64,000 nt of DNA from assembly GCA_013398955.1 (NCBI GenBank), contig VWPU01001271.1:1-64000 (forward strand), written 5' to 3'. The notes beneath the pieces were generated by a model. It did not search any database. It saw nothing but the letters and a program-made list of their open reading frames with translations, and was not told the DNA's origin. Positions 27,985 to 42,204 of this stretch are shown here, one piece after another. The number at the start of each line of letters is the position of its first letter. Within the stretch, counting starts at the first letter, position 1. The stretch is from Callaeas wilsoni. Lineage: Eukaryota > Chordata > Aves > Passeriformes > Callaeidae. A program made the translations under genes and the position numbers.

Positions 27985-29625
27985 CTGCAACAAAAACAAA
28001 AGAAACAACTTAGTCACAGGACAGGCATTTCTGTGTGAAGGAAGGATGCAAAAACAATTCTCCCAACATATCTTGTAAAATGATGGTCCGGAAAAAAGAG
28101 TATTCTCAACCCCTCCTTTTTTAAACTAGCCAGAAACAGCATCATTATGAAAGAGAGTAGTTCTCCCCAGCTGTTTCACACCAGTATTCTTTACATGTGC
28201 CACAAGAAGGGCAACACACTCTCTCCAGGTAGGGTGTGGGCTGACCCACCCCAGTGAAACTGCAGACCAGGTCAGTGGTTCTGGTGTCTGCTTACACATG
28301 GCTCATGGTTTATGCATTGCAAAAATGAGAAGTGCATTTGCCATAAAAGTCTTATTCTAACTGTGCTTCCTAGACTGTTGCTCTGCTTCAAATGCTCCTG
28401 CAGTAAAACCTATTTCCCCCACATGGTATGGCACATCCTAGTCTGGTCAGAGTCACTCTCTGCTAGAGAGCTCAGAGACTGATGAGGAAACAGGAGGGGC
28501 TGGCACAGCCTGCCCTTTGGTCACCAAAACCCACAGGTATTTTTCCTCGGGTGAATGCAGTGCTTTATGTGTGGTAACACAGCTTGGACTTTGGAGTGTT
28601 AAATTCTCCTTTCCTGTACAATGGATCACCAAATTAAGCAGCAAGCACCAGTTTCACCCTCTTTCCTACTACCCCTCAAAATGAGTTGACCACTTTCAGA
28701 AAGATGCTACTGTGCTGCCTGTACTGGCTCAGATCCTTCACAAGCATTGACCTAAGAGCAAGGGACCAATCCAATACGTCTTAAGTTTTCTACACAGTAC
28801 ACTGGATCCACAGATAACTAGAAAATGTCTGTGAATGCTACTTCTCAGACAACAGGGCAGCCACTGATTAGTGATGAATTTTCCCCTTAGTAATCGGGGC
28901 CAGATTTGGGCCAGTGACCCAGAGGGCAGGGATGTCACATCCCATGATTTGCTCCCAGCACATCCAGACCCTTCACTCCACTTTATTAAGTTAATCTGTC
29001 TTTAAACCTCCTTGGACTAACGCACTTTAGGATGAACCTGTTCCCAAAAGACAGACATCATTTACAACAAAGTGAACATCTACTGAACCATACCCTCCAG
29101 AGCCACCCATGAAAGGGCACGTGAAAACAGCCTCAGTGAAACGAATGTGAAATACAGCATGACTGCAGACCATCCTGAGAATCCTCTCTCTCATCCTCCT
29201 TCGCTCTCCCTAAACTGTGCACGCACACAAATAATAGTTCATGGGACATTTGGCAAGAAAAGGATCTTACAGTAAGACTGAGGAATTTTTAATGTAGTGC
29301 CATTCTCAAGATTAAAGGAAAACGACCCGGTGACACTCAAAGATGCAATTTCCAGATGTGAATACAAAATGATTTAGGGCTGATGGCAGGAATTCCAGAC
29401 TGTCCAAGGCCAAAGAGTGTTAAAAAAATATGCTCAACCACTTCATTCCATCTAGTTCCTCATCCTTCCCATAAAATCATTTCAAAATGCTGTAAAGCAG
29501 TAACAATAGATGCAGCCAAAAATGTCGGCTGGTCACAGGTAATGGGCTCTGACTTTAAAGCACAAAAGCAAGGAAATTAAGAGTTAAGCCTGACAGTCAG
29601 TCCTTTTGTCATCCTGTTGTGTCCA

Positions 29626-29680
29626 TTTATTGCAGCACTTACAGCAGAACACCACAGGCTTATTGGAGACCCTGCAGTAC
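29626..29680 (-). other. Candidate alternative terminal exon of ZNF423
   Basis: On the minus strand an acceptor-like tract (cttgtcctgttgtttctag) ends just before 29680. If spliced from the donor at 53549 in phase 0, the exon would read VLQGLQ and then TAA. An AATAAA lies at 29631-29626, about 50 nt after the acceptor. Such a form would lose both histidines of finger 30. This is inference from signals only; there is no transcript evidence here, and so short a terminal exon would be unusual. Confidence 0.15.
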
Positions 29681-30609
29681 CTAGAAACAACAGGACAAGT
29701 TAAATATGGGGTGGCAGCCTGAATTCTGATTTTCAGCTCTGCTTCTGAGCAGGTGAAGTAATATGCCAATTGTTACATTGAAGACAGATATTTGGGGGGG
29801 TCTTTTATTTCTAGTCTACTGAGAGCAAGCACGTCAGTCATGCCCATTTTTTATTTCTTTTCACTAAGTGAAAAATGCATAATCAGTATGAAGCTGGATG
29901 AACAGTTGCATATGAAGCAGTCAAAAGGTGTTTTAGAATTGCAGCTGTAACTCTCGCTGCAATGACATTTTTGATTAAAAAGTAAAAATGCCGAACTATG
30001 AAGGAGACAAAATAAAACAGAGCATAAGGACTGAACTGCCCCAGTTCTCAGTGTCCCTGACTCCTGTGCCCTGGTGCAAAATGAGATTCTCTGGAGATAA
30101 TGAAGAAATAATAGAAAAAAACACAAACAAGCATTGCAGAGAAGAATGAGACAGGGCAGGATAGGAACATGAGGAAATGCTTTGAACAGTTTAGGCCTTA
30201 AAAAGGCAACTATATGTACTGGAAACAGTCAAAACAAAACACAGTTTCCAAAGTAATTAAGGCTTCCCAAACATGAGGGACCAGGGACAAATACCTATTT
30301 GGCTAAGTTGCAAAAAAATACAAAGTGGAAATGCTTCAGGAACATAACATTGACAAGACAAGCAGGCGAAGGATGGGAGGAGAGAGATAAGAAAAGGAGG
30401 AAAATTCTGCAATCCCACAGAGAGCCATATTCCACTCTACCAAAACCCATCTATTGGACACCCCATGTCTAAGTGACTGAAAATTGCAAACATTAATCCC
30501 AGTTATGAACTGTTGTTGTTTTTATGAGGGGTGTTGTGTTTAAAAATTTAGGGCAAAAATTCTCCTCTATTATCCACACAGCAGATCTCGACTCTGATAG
30601 TCTCTTTGC

Positions 30610-30790
30610 CTTGTGTGCGGCGAGCTCCCGCCTCCCCGGCAGTGGGAGACCAGGCAGGCGGGGAAAGCAGGATTTGGAGCTCCCGCCGGCAGGGACGCGG
30701 CTGGGCCATGGGAGCACGGCACACCCAGGGAGAGCCCATTATTACACTCGAGATCCCGTGTGTGGCTCAGAGAGCCCGCTGCCCTTCACT
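30610..30790. other. CpG-rich patch in the last intron
   Basis: A short GC- and CpG-rich island in otherwise AT-rich intron. It holds two copies of gagctcccgcc (30622-30632 and 30677-30687), each followed by a ccggcag. No splice-linked coding exon is evident. It could be an internal promoter or enhancer, or the remnant of a GC-rich insertion. Confidence 0.5.
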
Positions 30791-33700
30791 AAAGACACAC
30801 TAGACAAGCCTGAAACACGCCTCCTCCAGAAACTTCAGCTAGTTTGCCTGAGTTTGGAGCAATTAGTACATCCACTTGCCAAAGAGAAGTCATTTAGCAA
30901 AGTGCAGGAGGTATCATATGCTCCTCTTCTTTGCCTCCCCCAAATCTGATTGTGCATAAGCACATCTGTTTAATTATGTGGTAGTCTCCCTACAAAGCAA
31001 AAATGTCAATTTCCTGCTTAGCCGTGGAAAGGGAAAAATATTTTTTCTCAATATAATCTTTCCTGGACTTTGGCAACAGCTGTGTTCCAATTTCCAAGAG
31101 CTGGGATCTCATGAGGAGACACTAGTTTGCAAATACAAATGCAAGCTTTGCATGCTCAAAATGGAGGGACAGGGAAGCAGGAGGGGTGTGTGTGTCACTG
31201 CATTTGTTATCATGTAGACACAAACCAGGAAAAGTCCTACATCCCATCTGTCTCAGTGGTATCTGGAATGCAGGTATATTACCTGGGAAAACCTGAATTC
31301 AATATATTTCACAAGTAAAAGAAACTCTTTAAGTGCATTTGCCCTATTCCTGGAAATAATTATTTTTTGATAGCTGAATCCAGAATCCCAACTGTTATGT
31401 GACCTACTATAAAATTACATGCCACCACTTTTCTGGATGAAAATGCTTTGAGATATCCCTGTTGTTAGTGTTAAGGACTTGAAAACATGAGAAGAATTTC
31501 AGGATAATACTGTGTGGAAGAATCTCCTTGGCAAACAAATACAAAAAGGTTTCTTCGCAGAAAGGCTCGAGACAAAAGAGGCAATAATACTTCTTGTTGT
31601 TTGGGGCATGCCTTTGTGTTTCAGAGGGAACAGGAGAAGCAATAGCTAGCAAAAAGCTCCTGCCCACAGCATCAAAATTAACGAAGAAAAAAATACCCAC
31701 AGATAGCCACAGACTCAGTAGCCCATTAGAATCCTTAATGTGAACTGTGGTTGCATTCAATTTAAACGGGACTTCTGTGTTTTATGACCAGATGAAACAA
31801 GACATGGCTGTACCTGACAGACAGTGCAAAGAGGGTACACATGAAGAGGTATAAAGATGAAATGTAGGTGCATTATTTCAACAGATGGTAACAGTACCAC
31901 AGCAGCATGTTATTTTTTCCTTAGTTCAAGAACACAAACATGAGTAATCAATCATCACTGATTAAGTAATTATGGTACCCTACATGTTATCACTTCTCTG
32001 GAATTCTTTATCTGTGTACATTACAGACCATCTTGTATTTTTTTGCATTCAGAAAAATAAAAATGCACCCCACTGCACTGCAATCCAGCTCCAGGTTGTA
32101 AAACAGAACTCTACATTACTATCAACCTTTAAGCGCTACAATTTGCTTTTTTTTTTAACAAAAGCAATTGGTTTCCAACAGGCTGGATAATAAGTCTTTT
32201 GACCTGCATTCTTCTTTGACCCATTAAGGTCACCCCTGTGCTCGGGCATATAGCTGACTTAGGAAATGCCTGCAAGTCCTGCATTTCATCTCCTGCCCAC
32301 TCAAAATAAAGCTTTCTTTAAATGTGTCTGTACGGGTCCCTGAAGACCAGGGAGGCATCCCTGTAGTGGGCAATGGAGGGACAGAAGCTTCTGCCTTTAT
32401 TAATGAATGCAGACCATTATGAGTCTGGCTGGCTCCTGCACTGTTCCCAGAAGCATATACTGTACGTGACTTAAAATGCTAGAATATTGACACAAAGCGA
32501 GCTGGGCACCCCTAAGGAAAATTACTCCTTGGATATAATGTAGGCTCGTAACAGCTATTAGAGTACAAAATAAAACCCTCCGGGATCAAACTGACATATA
32601 CCGCATTCTACCTACTCCTCAAACATTAGAAGAATTTCTTTGTGAAGGCATTCTCAAGGACAGCATTAAACTGACTTTTGTAGCAATCTGCAACAGCTTT
32701 TTGGCTTACAGCTTTTAGTACTAAATCTCTAGTTTGAATCAATATAAGTACTATATCTACCACATTAATCAATACATTTGGTTCAATACATGTTCTATTA
32801 AATTATACTTTCTAATCAAGATTTTCTGCTTCTCTTCCCTTCTTTTTTATTCCAACTTCTTATCCTGTACCATACTTTTCAAACTGTCTGCAGCTAAGAA
32901 GAGGGTGTTGGATTTTCCAGAACCAAAAGGGAAAAATGAAAGGCTCGTGGAAAGGCAAGCCTAGCAAAGCCTAGGACAGGATCAACATGGTTTCCAGACC
33001 TTTGGTCCGCCGCTTTATCACTTAACTGGTTGTCATGATCTCTCACGCAGAAAGCTCTGTATTGGACACTGTTGGAATATCATACCATGTGGAAAGGTGA
33101 GGGAGGAGGGAAGAGGAGTATTAAATAGTAACACTGAAACCAAATAAATGAAACTTATTCAGATTAAACTATGAAAAAGGTATCACAAAAGGTTATTTTT
33201 CACACTGTTTCTTCAGATTTGTGTTGCTTCAATATTGCAGCACAGTTTCCTGTCAAGGCCCCATTATATTGCTGAAGGATTCTTTCCTGGTAAACCATAA
33301 TATGATTATACCCAAGGATTGAATCGATGAGTTACTTAGATTTGTACGATACTAAGATTAAATACAAACTATAAATTAAGATGTAAAAATATATTATGTA
33401 GTCCAGATCTTTGGGGATATGTGAAACACTGGGATAGAAGATGTCTCCAGCAATCTGAGCGATCTACACAGTTACAGTAAATGACTTTCCCACACCTGTG
33501 TTAGATTTGGTGGAATGTGGCTGTTCTTCATAAGCAGAGAATATGAACCGCAATGTCAAAATGATAAATATGTATATTGCAGGCATGCAATGCATTTGCC
33601 ACTGTCTTACAGATCAAAACCACTGCATTCGTGTCCCCTCACTTACAGTCAGTTTCTCTTTTTCCTATCTCCATATAATCACTCTGAACCTGCAGAAAAC

Positions 33701-33829
33701 CATTGCATTTTCTTTTGACATTTAACATCATCTCACTCAGCTCACAATAGTGTCTTATAATACTTTCTAGATGACACTATGTCACCATTAAACAAAAAGG
33801 TGAAATAGCATAATAAAAGAGAAGAACAA

Positions 33830-34040
33830 GAATGCATAGAATTTAAAGACAGAAAAGACCCATTAGGGCGTTTTCTCCACCCATCCTGCCAGTGTTGGAT
33901 TATTGCCTATAGTGTAATTTCAAGTGTTTTGCCCAGTCCAATTTTAATTAGAGCTTCCAATGCTCCTCCTGGGAGACTATTTCACAGCTTCACAGACCTC
34001 AGGGTTAGTATTTTTTTCCTGATGTTCATCCCAGGAGAGG
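33830..34040 (-). mobile_element. Old CR1-like fragment
   Basis: The plus strand begins 'gcatagaatttaaagacag', 'aaaagacccattagggcg', and later has 'gggagactatttcacagc' and 'tttttttcctgatgttcat'. This fits the complement of the 3' region of an older CR1 subfamily. It is strongly diverged and the limits are approximate. Confidence 0.55.
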
Positions 34041-34334
34041 AAGAGGCTCAGCCAACCCCAAATCAGACATGAAACCAAATCTGCATAGTCAGGAGCTGGT
34101 TTCAGTAGAATATCTGGGCCATTTTGAAGCATCTGAAAGCAGTAAACTTACTTTCAATGCCCCAACACATTATGGCCCTGCCTCCACTGCTGCTGCAAGC
34201 AATTAAGAATATTCAGTTATGTGGGTTTCTAAGGCTCAGTTGCTGTACAGGTAAAATCTAGTATAGGTGGGATTTGGGTTCCCACACTAAGGGTAATGAC
34301 TTCCATAGTGCACTCCGCCAAATGAATTAATTGA

Positions 34335-34375
34335 AGGTTAGGGTCATATCCGGGTTCATTCTATGATTCTATAAT
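34335..34375 (+). mobile_element. Possible CR1 3' tail
   Basis: A short piece ending in attctatgattctat, the tail repeat typical of avian CR1. The sequence before it is only weakly CR1-like, so this may be a very short insertion or a chance match. Confidence 0.4.
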
Positions 34376-37300
34376 CCTTAATTGTACTGACAGAGCATCT
34401 ATGAACACTCAGATTGTAAACATTTCTATCTTTTTCGCATATATGAAATACAAAAAGAGCAACTTCAGTTGAAGCTGATTAACAGGTAAGAGATTATTTC
34501 CCCTCTCAGGCCCCACCCTTCCTTTCATAAAACACCAACTACAAGAAATTAACTTTAATTACTGTATCTGAAATGTTGGAACTAACAAATGTTTCTGATG
34601 TGTTTCACCCCAGGAATTACAATACTTCTGACACGAATGAATATATATTCAGATTTCAATGGTCACACTTATGCTGAGTGAATGAGGGAGCTATAAAAGA
34701 GATGATGTCTAATAGTTTCTCATAGGTGAAAAGTAGGAGGCTGAATGGAGACTTTGGAGTTCTGGAGAGACCAGAAAAAGTCCAGGCAAAGTGTCCCTGC
34801 CACCAGCATCTCCAGTACTTTAGAGCAGCTGGCAGAGCAGGAGGAGAAACAATGAATTTATAAATATGCTGAAGTAGGCATGGAGTTTCATCCAGGCCAA
34901 GTTTGCTCACCAGCACAGACCTAACAAAATATAGTCTCTGAAGCTTCAGATTCCCAAGGAAATTGATCTGAACTAAACCAGAGCTATTTCCACAACAAAA
35001 AAGGGGCCAAATCCCAAGAGAATCTGTGTTCCTGTAAATACCATTTATGTGTGGTGAGTTGATGTTTACCAGCCTTTGAGAATCAGGTCTGTTCTCAGAC
35101 ATGATGGCCAATTAAGTGGTCATCTTAGGACACGACTGACCACTGTTGACAATGATAATTTAGGAAAGTCTACACTGAATTGCAGTCATTCATATAAATT
35201 AATTCACCTAAGCTATGTGATTTGATATTATGTTAATGTTTCTGAAATAGCATGACTGCTAATCAGATTTTATTCTTTATTGTATTTATGTAAAATTCTC
35301 AGTGTTCTGGTTCTTCTACTAAGCATTTCCAGCTGGGCCAGAGAAAAACTACCTGTAAAAAAATCTCAAATTGGAGAGCATGTTCTCAGGGATGCAAACT
35401 GAAATTTAAAACCAAACCCAAATCAAACCAAAACCCCTGATACCTATTTTTCTTTAGAGACTTCCAGTAAGTCACTAGTAAAATGTCAATGATTCCTTTT
35501 GGATTCATTACTATATGCGAGTACATATATCACAGATTTGTTGTATGGAAAAGAATGACATATATTCCTAGGTACAGCAAATAAGACTTTCATCATTGTC
35601 ACCAGAAGAGAACAGACACAAACACAGATGCCTGTTCACCATCCTTGCACCTTCCTCATTATGAGTGTTGGCAGGGGGCTCCCAGCTAAGCCTCTGACAT
35701 AAATCAGAGTAGCTCGAAGGCTGTTTTAACCTATGGTGCCAGGCAATCGCCTCCCATAAGCCTCCCTCACCCTGTCTGCTGCTCATTGAGATGCAGTGAA
35801 ACTTGCAACAGTGTCTTCCATTTCAGGCCAGGTGTGCCTGGTTGCACGGGAAAGGTGAGGGCATTACCCCATAAAAGAGAAGGTGATGGGGAGAGGTGGC
35901 AATGATCAGGGCATGTTCACAACAATTCTTCAAAACTGGGAAACCTCTCTGCTCTTCTATATGGCAAAGGGGCTGTACTGATAATCAGGATCCAGGTCTA
36001 AGTCTTGTCTGTAGAAAAACAAGGCTTTTGTGATACTGCAAATGTCTGAAAGTAATACACAAGCATTCTTCCCCAATAAGAAAATTGTTCATTAAGTGGG
36101 AATAAAAGTTTAAACAAAAAAGGCAGAAGGAGGCACTTCTGAGAAATATATCAAAAGTCTTATTACTTTAGAATATGGTTATGGTTACCCTGGTATAAAT
36201 TAAGAAAAGCTCCACTGAAATCAAGGGAGTTTCAAGACAGGAGCAAGCAAGAATAGAGCCAGGCCTTTAGGGTTTAAAACAAAGTGAATATTGCTTGTAT
36301 ACTGATCGATTCTTGCACACTCTCTGCAGAGGCCACAGCCAGAAGTCTCTTCACCCTGTCAGATACAGCAAGCAGAACCCAAAGTTGAACAAATACAGAT
36401 TTGTCTGCAGCTATTGTACAACAGAGTAACAGGGGACAACAAGCCTTGATAGGCAATACTGCCTAATAAGATATTCAGGGATTAAGCCAGTGTTTTACAA
36501 GGCACGTGTTCATGGGCTAGTGGTTGCTCTGCTTTAATTTTTTTTCTTTGTTATGTTTAATTTATCATACTGGTGCTTTCTAAACTACAACATCTGTAAA
36601 CAAGTTTAAGTTTGACCAACCTCCCCTTTTACATCCACAGGCAGCATTTCTACTTTGAGCTCCAATTTCAGATACCTTAAAGACAAATAAATCTGTGGGG
36701 GAGAGAGGTAACAAACATAAACAACAAAAACAAACCCCTTTGTCTGACAATATGTGATCATCTTACGTGAATACAAATTTGCCTAGCTGTGAGTGAGGAA
36801 CTGGCTCCTGGAACTGGAGCTATGCTATGCACAGATTCCTTTATAGGTCAAACCCAATTAAACAAACTACTACTAAATATTTAACAGCTCAGTGCAGTAA
36901 TTAGTGACAAATAATGGAAGCTTAAACTGATAATTGCACAGAAATGTCCTGTTGGAAACATTACACGTTTCTTACTCCTCCTCTTTCTCTCATACTCAAT
37001 GAATCCTGATCCTTCTCAAGGATTAAACTGACAAATGAATCTGGGTTTTACGCATATCTATTTGGTCTGCAATGAAGTTTTCTATGACTTGCGAAAAGGA
37101 ACTTTCCAAGGGGAATTCTTCTTCTCAAATTTCCATTTTGAGTTCTCTGCTTTTAAGCAGAGTAATTGCTAAAACATGAATTGATTTCAAATCTTCAACC
37201 AACCTGCAGGTCCAGAATTCAAGCTCCTGTCCGTAGGATTCAAAAGGTCACCCAATTAAAATGGGGAAGCACACAGAGCCGTGATTTATATGCAAAGGGC

Positions 37301-38601
37301 AACCTTTAAAACAATGATACTTTCCAGTTTTCCACAGGTGCATGTACAAGAATTGTACATGCATTTTGTTCCCTTTGAACAAAATTACAAGTGAAATTAC
37401 AAGTTTCTTGATACAGCCTGAAAGAAAAGTGCTGTAACTTGTCTGCACTCCTATTATAGAGACAGACACATCTTGTATCCACACCCACACTTGTATCGAT
37501 CACCGAGTTCACCTCCCTACCTCCTGACATAACGCTGGGTATTGTGCGTACCAGGTGACATGGGGACAGCCTGGAATCTGGATTCCCTGCACATTGCCAG
37601 CTGGTGCGTGGGGCCTTGTGCAACAGCACCTGGCACACTGGCGGTTATGGATCAGCCCGAGATTAACTCACAGTGACTAACAACATTTTCTCTCAGGTGA
37701 AAGCAAACCCTGAACAAGGCCAGTTTTAAAATTGGCAAACCTGCCTTTCACATGTGGAAGTCATATTTGGAAGTCATCCATCCAGCAAGTATACATACAC
37801 CCAGTTAAGATAATGCAGAAGTAGATGGGAGTGTATGTTGGATCCTCAAATCAGGAATGTAAATGGAAATTTGTCCCCTTGTCCATGGTATGTCAATTTT
37901 AGAGAGCATAGGACAGAAAAGGAAAAGCTATGGTGCTCTGCTAGCTCTCCTCCTCTTCTAAAAGCTCAAAACTCTGTTGCACATTGGTAGATCTTTTTCC
38001 TTCAAGACAGTTTGCAAGGAAAGCCAGATTGAGCAGATTTGATGATAACAGCCAAGGATTTCTGAGCTGATAAGCAGAGGCCCCCACGGATTTTGCTCTC
38101 TGACTTCCTTCACAACCGGTTACTGTGCCAGCCCATCTTGGACATCTTACAGTCCTTATTCCTAGAGCTCTTTAAACAATGAATAGCAGGAACTGGGACA
38201 GTCCTTACGTGGCAGGCTTGGTGTGTGTGTAAATCACAAATCTACTGCTTGGAAAAGAAACTAAGGACAATTTTTATCCCTCCATAGCTGGTGATTAGTT
38301 AGTTAAGAGCCCTATGTTGAAACGTTTTGTTCTTAGAGCAACCTCATCTGAGTTCCCCCCTTTTCAGTCCAAGAAACTCCATGTTTTAAAGGTGACTTTT
38401 AGAGAGACCAGAATGCTGTTTTACCCTTTATAACAAAGTCATTACTTCTCTAAATTTTGTGAGGACACACAGAGTAAATCAATAAATCTGGAGCATTTAC
38501 TAACATGTGGTACCAGGACAATAAAATTTCATGTTTGCCATTGTGGTTGTTGGTTGTAAAACGCAGTTTGGATTCTCTATTGTCTCCTGTTTTCTGGTTT
38601 G

Positions 38602-38637
38602 TTTTTTTTTTTTTTTTTTGCATTTGCATTTGCATTT
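38602..38637. repeat. Poly(T) tract followed by three GCATTT units
   Basis: Eighteen T residues (38602-38619) are followed by gcatttgcatttgcatttg. The repeat creates two overlapping perfect POU octamers, ATTTGCAT at 38622-38629 and 38628-38635. Confidence 0.8.
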
Positions 38638-41600
38638 GTGTAAAAGAAGTGTGAAATGTGACCACAGCTAAATGGGAGGAATTTTACTCTTACTTTCTCC
38701 TGTTTACAGAACCTAAAAAATGGGGAAGGCAGTGAAGTCCAATCCCTACAATTTAATACTCCTCCCCAAAACAAGAAGTACCACACAAAGAAGCATCCTT
38801 TTATACCTTTTTCCTTCCTCTCTGTGAGAGATGAAGTATCCTCCTACCAAATGTCATTCTCTGAGGTTGGTCATTCTGTTTCCTGTCAGACAGCTGGCCA
38901 GTGACACGTTGCAAGTCAGACGTGTCATTAGGTCCTGCCTTGACCCTGCACCGACAGTGAAGAAATGCCCCACCCCTCACCTCTGGCTTTGGCTTGTGAT
39001 GCCGGGTACTCCTGTCTCCTTGGCTATCTCCTGCTAGGGGATCCAGCCTCCTGCAGCTGCTGCTTTCACCTCTCCTTGCCCATTAGGACTGTTTTTAGTG
39101 TGGCAATCTTCGGATTGAATGAAAAGAATCACATTTATGAGGAAAATAACTGGAGACAACACTCATTTGCTGTCTATATTTAGTGCCAAGGTATCTGAAA
39201 CAGAGAACTTTAATTCCTTCATAAAAAGATGTGCTGTAGCTATGGTGAGGCTAATCTATAACCCTCATGATCTTATGTAATTTGCTACTCCAAGTTAATT
39301 TTAATTCGTCAAAATAAAACACACCTAATAAAAATAACCCTTTAAAGTAAAGTATTAGCTTGAGCCCAGAAAAAAAAATTAAATAGCAAAATCTTCGCAA
39401 TTGGAGGGCAATTCATCATACCACAGTGCGCACTTATATAAATTCAAAAGTTAGCTGTAAACAAGTACCCACAGCAACAGTGCCATGCTTAAAGGGGCAG
39501 GCAACAGGAGGCCTGCTTTCTAATAAGCCCTCAAAGGAACCTGCCACACAGAAGTGGCACTTATTCTAATTTAAAGCTCTCACAGTTACTTTACCATGGC
39601 AAAATTTATAAACTAATAACTTTAGTAAACAGACTGGCACTCCAAACAAAAACCCACACAGCAGTTCAGGCCCACAGAGAAAACAGCTTTCTTAGAAAGG
39701 TACTGTCTTCAACAGTGAGATATAACATTTGTTTGTGGGCTATTCTTATGGTCCCTGATGTTCAGTAGCAATTCTGCACAGTTCCATTACATCTGTACTG
39801 TCACTTCACTGTGGTCTGTAGTCTATTGTCCCCACAAATCTTTTCAGCATCTTAAGGCATATTACACACCTGTATATTTGTGTCCTGGTCAGCTCAAACA
39901 AAGAAATACTTCTGGATTTGAAAGAACCTACTCTGGGTCTGTGACCTCCCTTAAAGTGTGATTAAATAGTCAGGGCAATTTGCTTTCAAACTGTCAGTTT
40001 AAAAACATATTTAATATTTGCAATTAAAGCTCACATTCTTTCTCATCTCTAATAGTTTTGATTCTCAGTAACGTAAAATTTACAAAAATTATACTGTTCT
40101 TCATTTATATACATGGAGAAAAAAGACAATCAGAAAGCAATAATAGGGGCTAAGCAGGAAATCTCTGTAATACATGCAGCACGATATTGGATTTCTTTTT
40201 TTTGGTTATATCCTAAAACCACATCACTTTGTACAAAGTTCCTTTTCAAATCAAAGCGATACTAAAGTAAAACAACTGCAGGCAAAATTTCTAAGACACA
40301 ATGCAGTTTGTGTCAGAACACTCATCACTTCAGGCTGACCTGTCAAAGTATCTTGGGAAACATGGTAAAAAGGCAAATCTGCAAGTTGGTAAGAAACTTC
40401 GAATTATAAGAACTAATTTGTAAGTTTGTTGCTCATGAACCACGGAATGCTGTACAGCGTTAGCTGAGCTGTCCTGGTGCCTACAGCAGATGTCCATCCC
40501 TTCCTACTGCTTCTAGCCACACCTGCTCAGGCCGTGCTCGTAAGAGCATTGAGGGGGAGCCAGCATTTAGAAGTTTTTACAGAAGAAAGCAAAGAAATAA
40601 AAAGTTTGTGCTTAGATGAGTGATGTGGAATTGAAAGATCAGAATTTAGTACTATACACAGACACCTGCTGTCAGCAACAGAGCTGTGTCATAAATTTGA
40701 TATGGGTGAAGTTAGCAAGATGACATTTTTGGACCTTGACAGGCAATTTCTGTCACCTGCATTTTCAGGAGATTCTCAGCACTGTGCAGAATCCACCCCT
40801 GCACCCAACCCACTTCCCTGGAGGGCCCAGTATGGTCTCAAGAAGCCTCTTTTTAGGCATTAGGAATTAAGATTTTGGCCACAGGGCTTGTTTTTCCAGA
40901 AACAATTGCATTGTCAAGGCAATCTACAAACTTACCAGAGAGTAATTTCTAAGGGTTTTTGAAATACCTCTTTTCATAGATATATTTCTCTATTAAGTTC
41001 TGCACAAGAGTCCGACATCTGTAGAGACTTACAATTCTCTGCTAAATTGTGTGTATTTTCAGATTAATTCCTACATGTTCACTGTATATTATTGTAAATC
41101 CATGCAGCCTAAACATTCAAATTGTGGTCTACCATAGTTCTCAGTGCATGTTAAAGCATTCCTAACACTGCCCGAACTTATGCCAGCTCATAATAGCCCC
41201 ATGGGATTGTTATATCAATTAAAAATCCCTGGAATTCATTGGAGTCTGAGACATGCCTGTGAGGACCAAAAGGGAGTGATACAGAACCAGCTCGCAAAAT
41301 AAACAGGATTTGCTGCGTACTGAGGGAATCCTTGGCTGTCTGACTAAGGTACCTTTTATACTGGCAGGGGATGCAAATTGGAGCCTGAGGATCTGCACTT
41401 TCATTTTCAAAGCTCTTTGCAAACATCAACCACTTCACCTTCACACCATTGCTTCAAGGGAAGTAAATATGTACAGTTCCAGCATCTTCTGTTTTCTGGA
41501 GGTGCAAAGAAGCACAGGGCATTTTTACAGTCTCTGTTCAGGCACAAAAGGGAGCTTTTGACAACCTCTTCCTTCGTGGGCAAATGAGTTTCTCAAGGCC

Positions 41601-41922
41601 ACGGAGGGAACTGGTGGCAGAACAGGGTTTTCTGGAGAGATCCTGCTACCCAGCCTGGTACTGAGTTCCCCCTGCCTACCCTGCAACACACCCAAGCAAC
41701 TTGCAGAATTCCAGCCATACACTGCTTCACTGTAGAGGACAGATTACTGCACTTCACCCTCCATAATTTCTCCTGTAAGAGGAATTCTACACGCTTCCCG
41801 GGGACCTCCCCCTTTGCTTCCCCCCTCCCAGTGGTGGCAAGGTTAGAGACAAGTTGTTTTCTCAAGGCTGAGATTAAAAATGGCTCTGTGTTTTGCTAAA
41901 CATTCCTCTGAAGCATGGGCAG

Positions 41923-41944
41923 CATGCGCGCGCGTGTGTGTGTC
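41923..41944. repeat. Alternating purine-pyrimidine tract (CG then TG)
   Basis: catgcgcgcgcgtgtgtgtg is uninterrupted alternation of purine and pyrimidine, the kind of sequence that can adopt left-handed Z-DNA. CpG runs of this sort are uncommon in bird intron sequence. Confidence 0.75.
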
Positions 41945-42130
41945 TGAAAAGGACCCCAATGAAAGGAAGGAATGAGAGATGCTAAACAATGCTGTGCAAA
42001 GTTGCAGACTGTTCGGCTACAGGCCAGAAAATGAATCCAATTTTTCATTCTGTCATTATAAATATTTCAGTGCAAATGGTACTGATTTTCTGCAACTGTG
42101 GTTAAGCAAAGGGCCTCCGAGTGAATATTT

Positions 42131-42204
42131 AAGGGGGGAAAAAAAAGAGAAGAAGAAAAAGAGGGAAGGGGAAAAAAAGAAAAATAAGAGGGAGGGGGAA
42201 AATT
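42131..42204. repeat. Polypurine tract
   Basis: About 70 bases of almost pure A/G on the plus strand, with several G-runs (gggggg, ggg, gggg, ggg, ggggg) mixed with A-runs. On the minus (transcribed) strand of ZNF423 it is a pyrimidine run. Confidence 0.85.

Noticed and set aside
30524..30949. 141-residue open frame over the CpG-rich patch
   Set aside because: GC-rich sequence lacks stop codons by chance; no family resemblance and competing frames on both strands.
34656..35111. 151-residue minus-strand open frame inside the last intron
   Set aside because: No domain or zinc-finger pattern, and no evidence of splicing to ZNF423.
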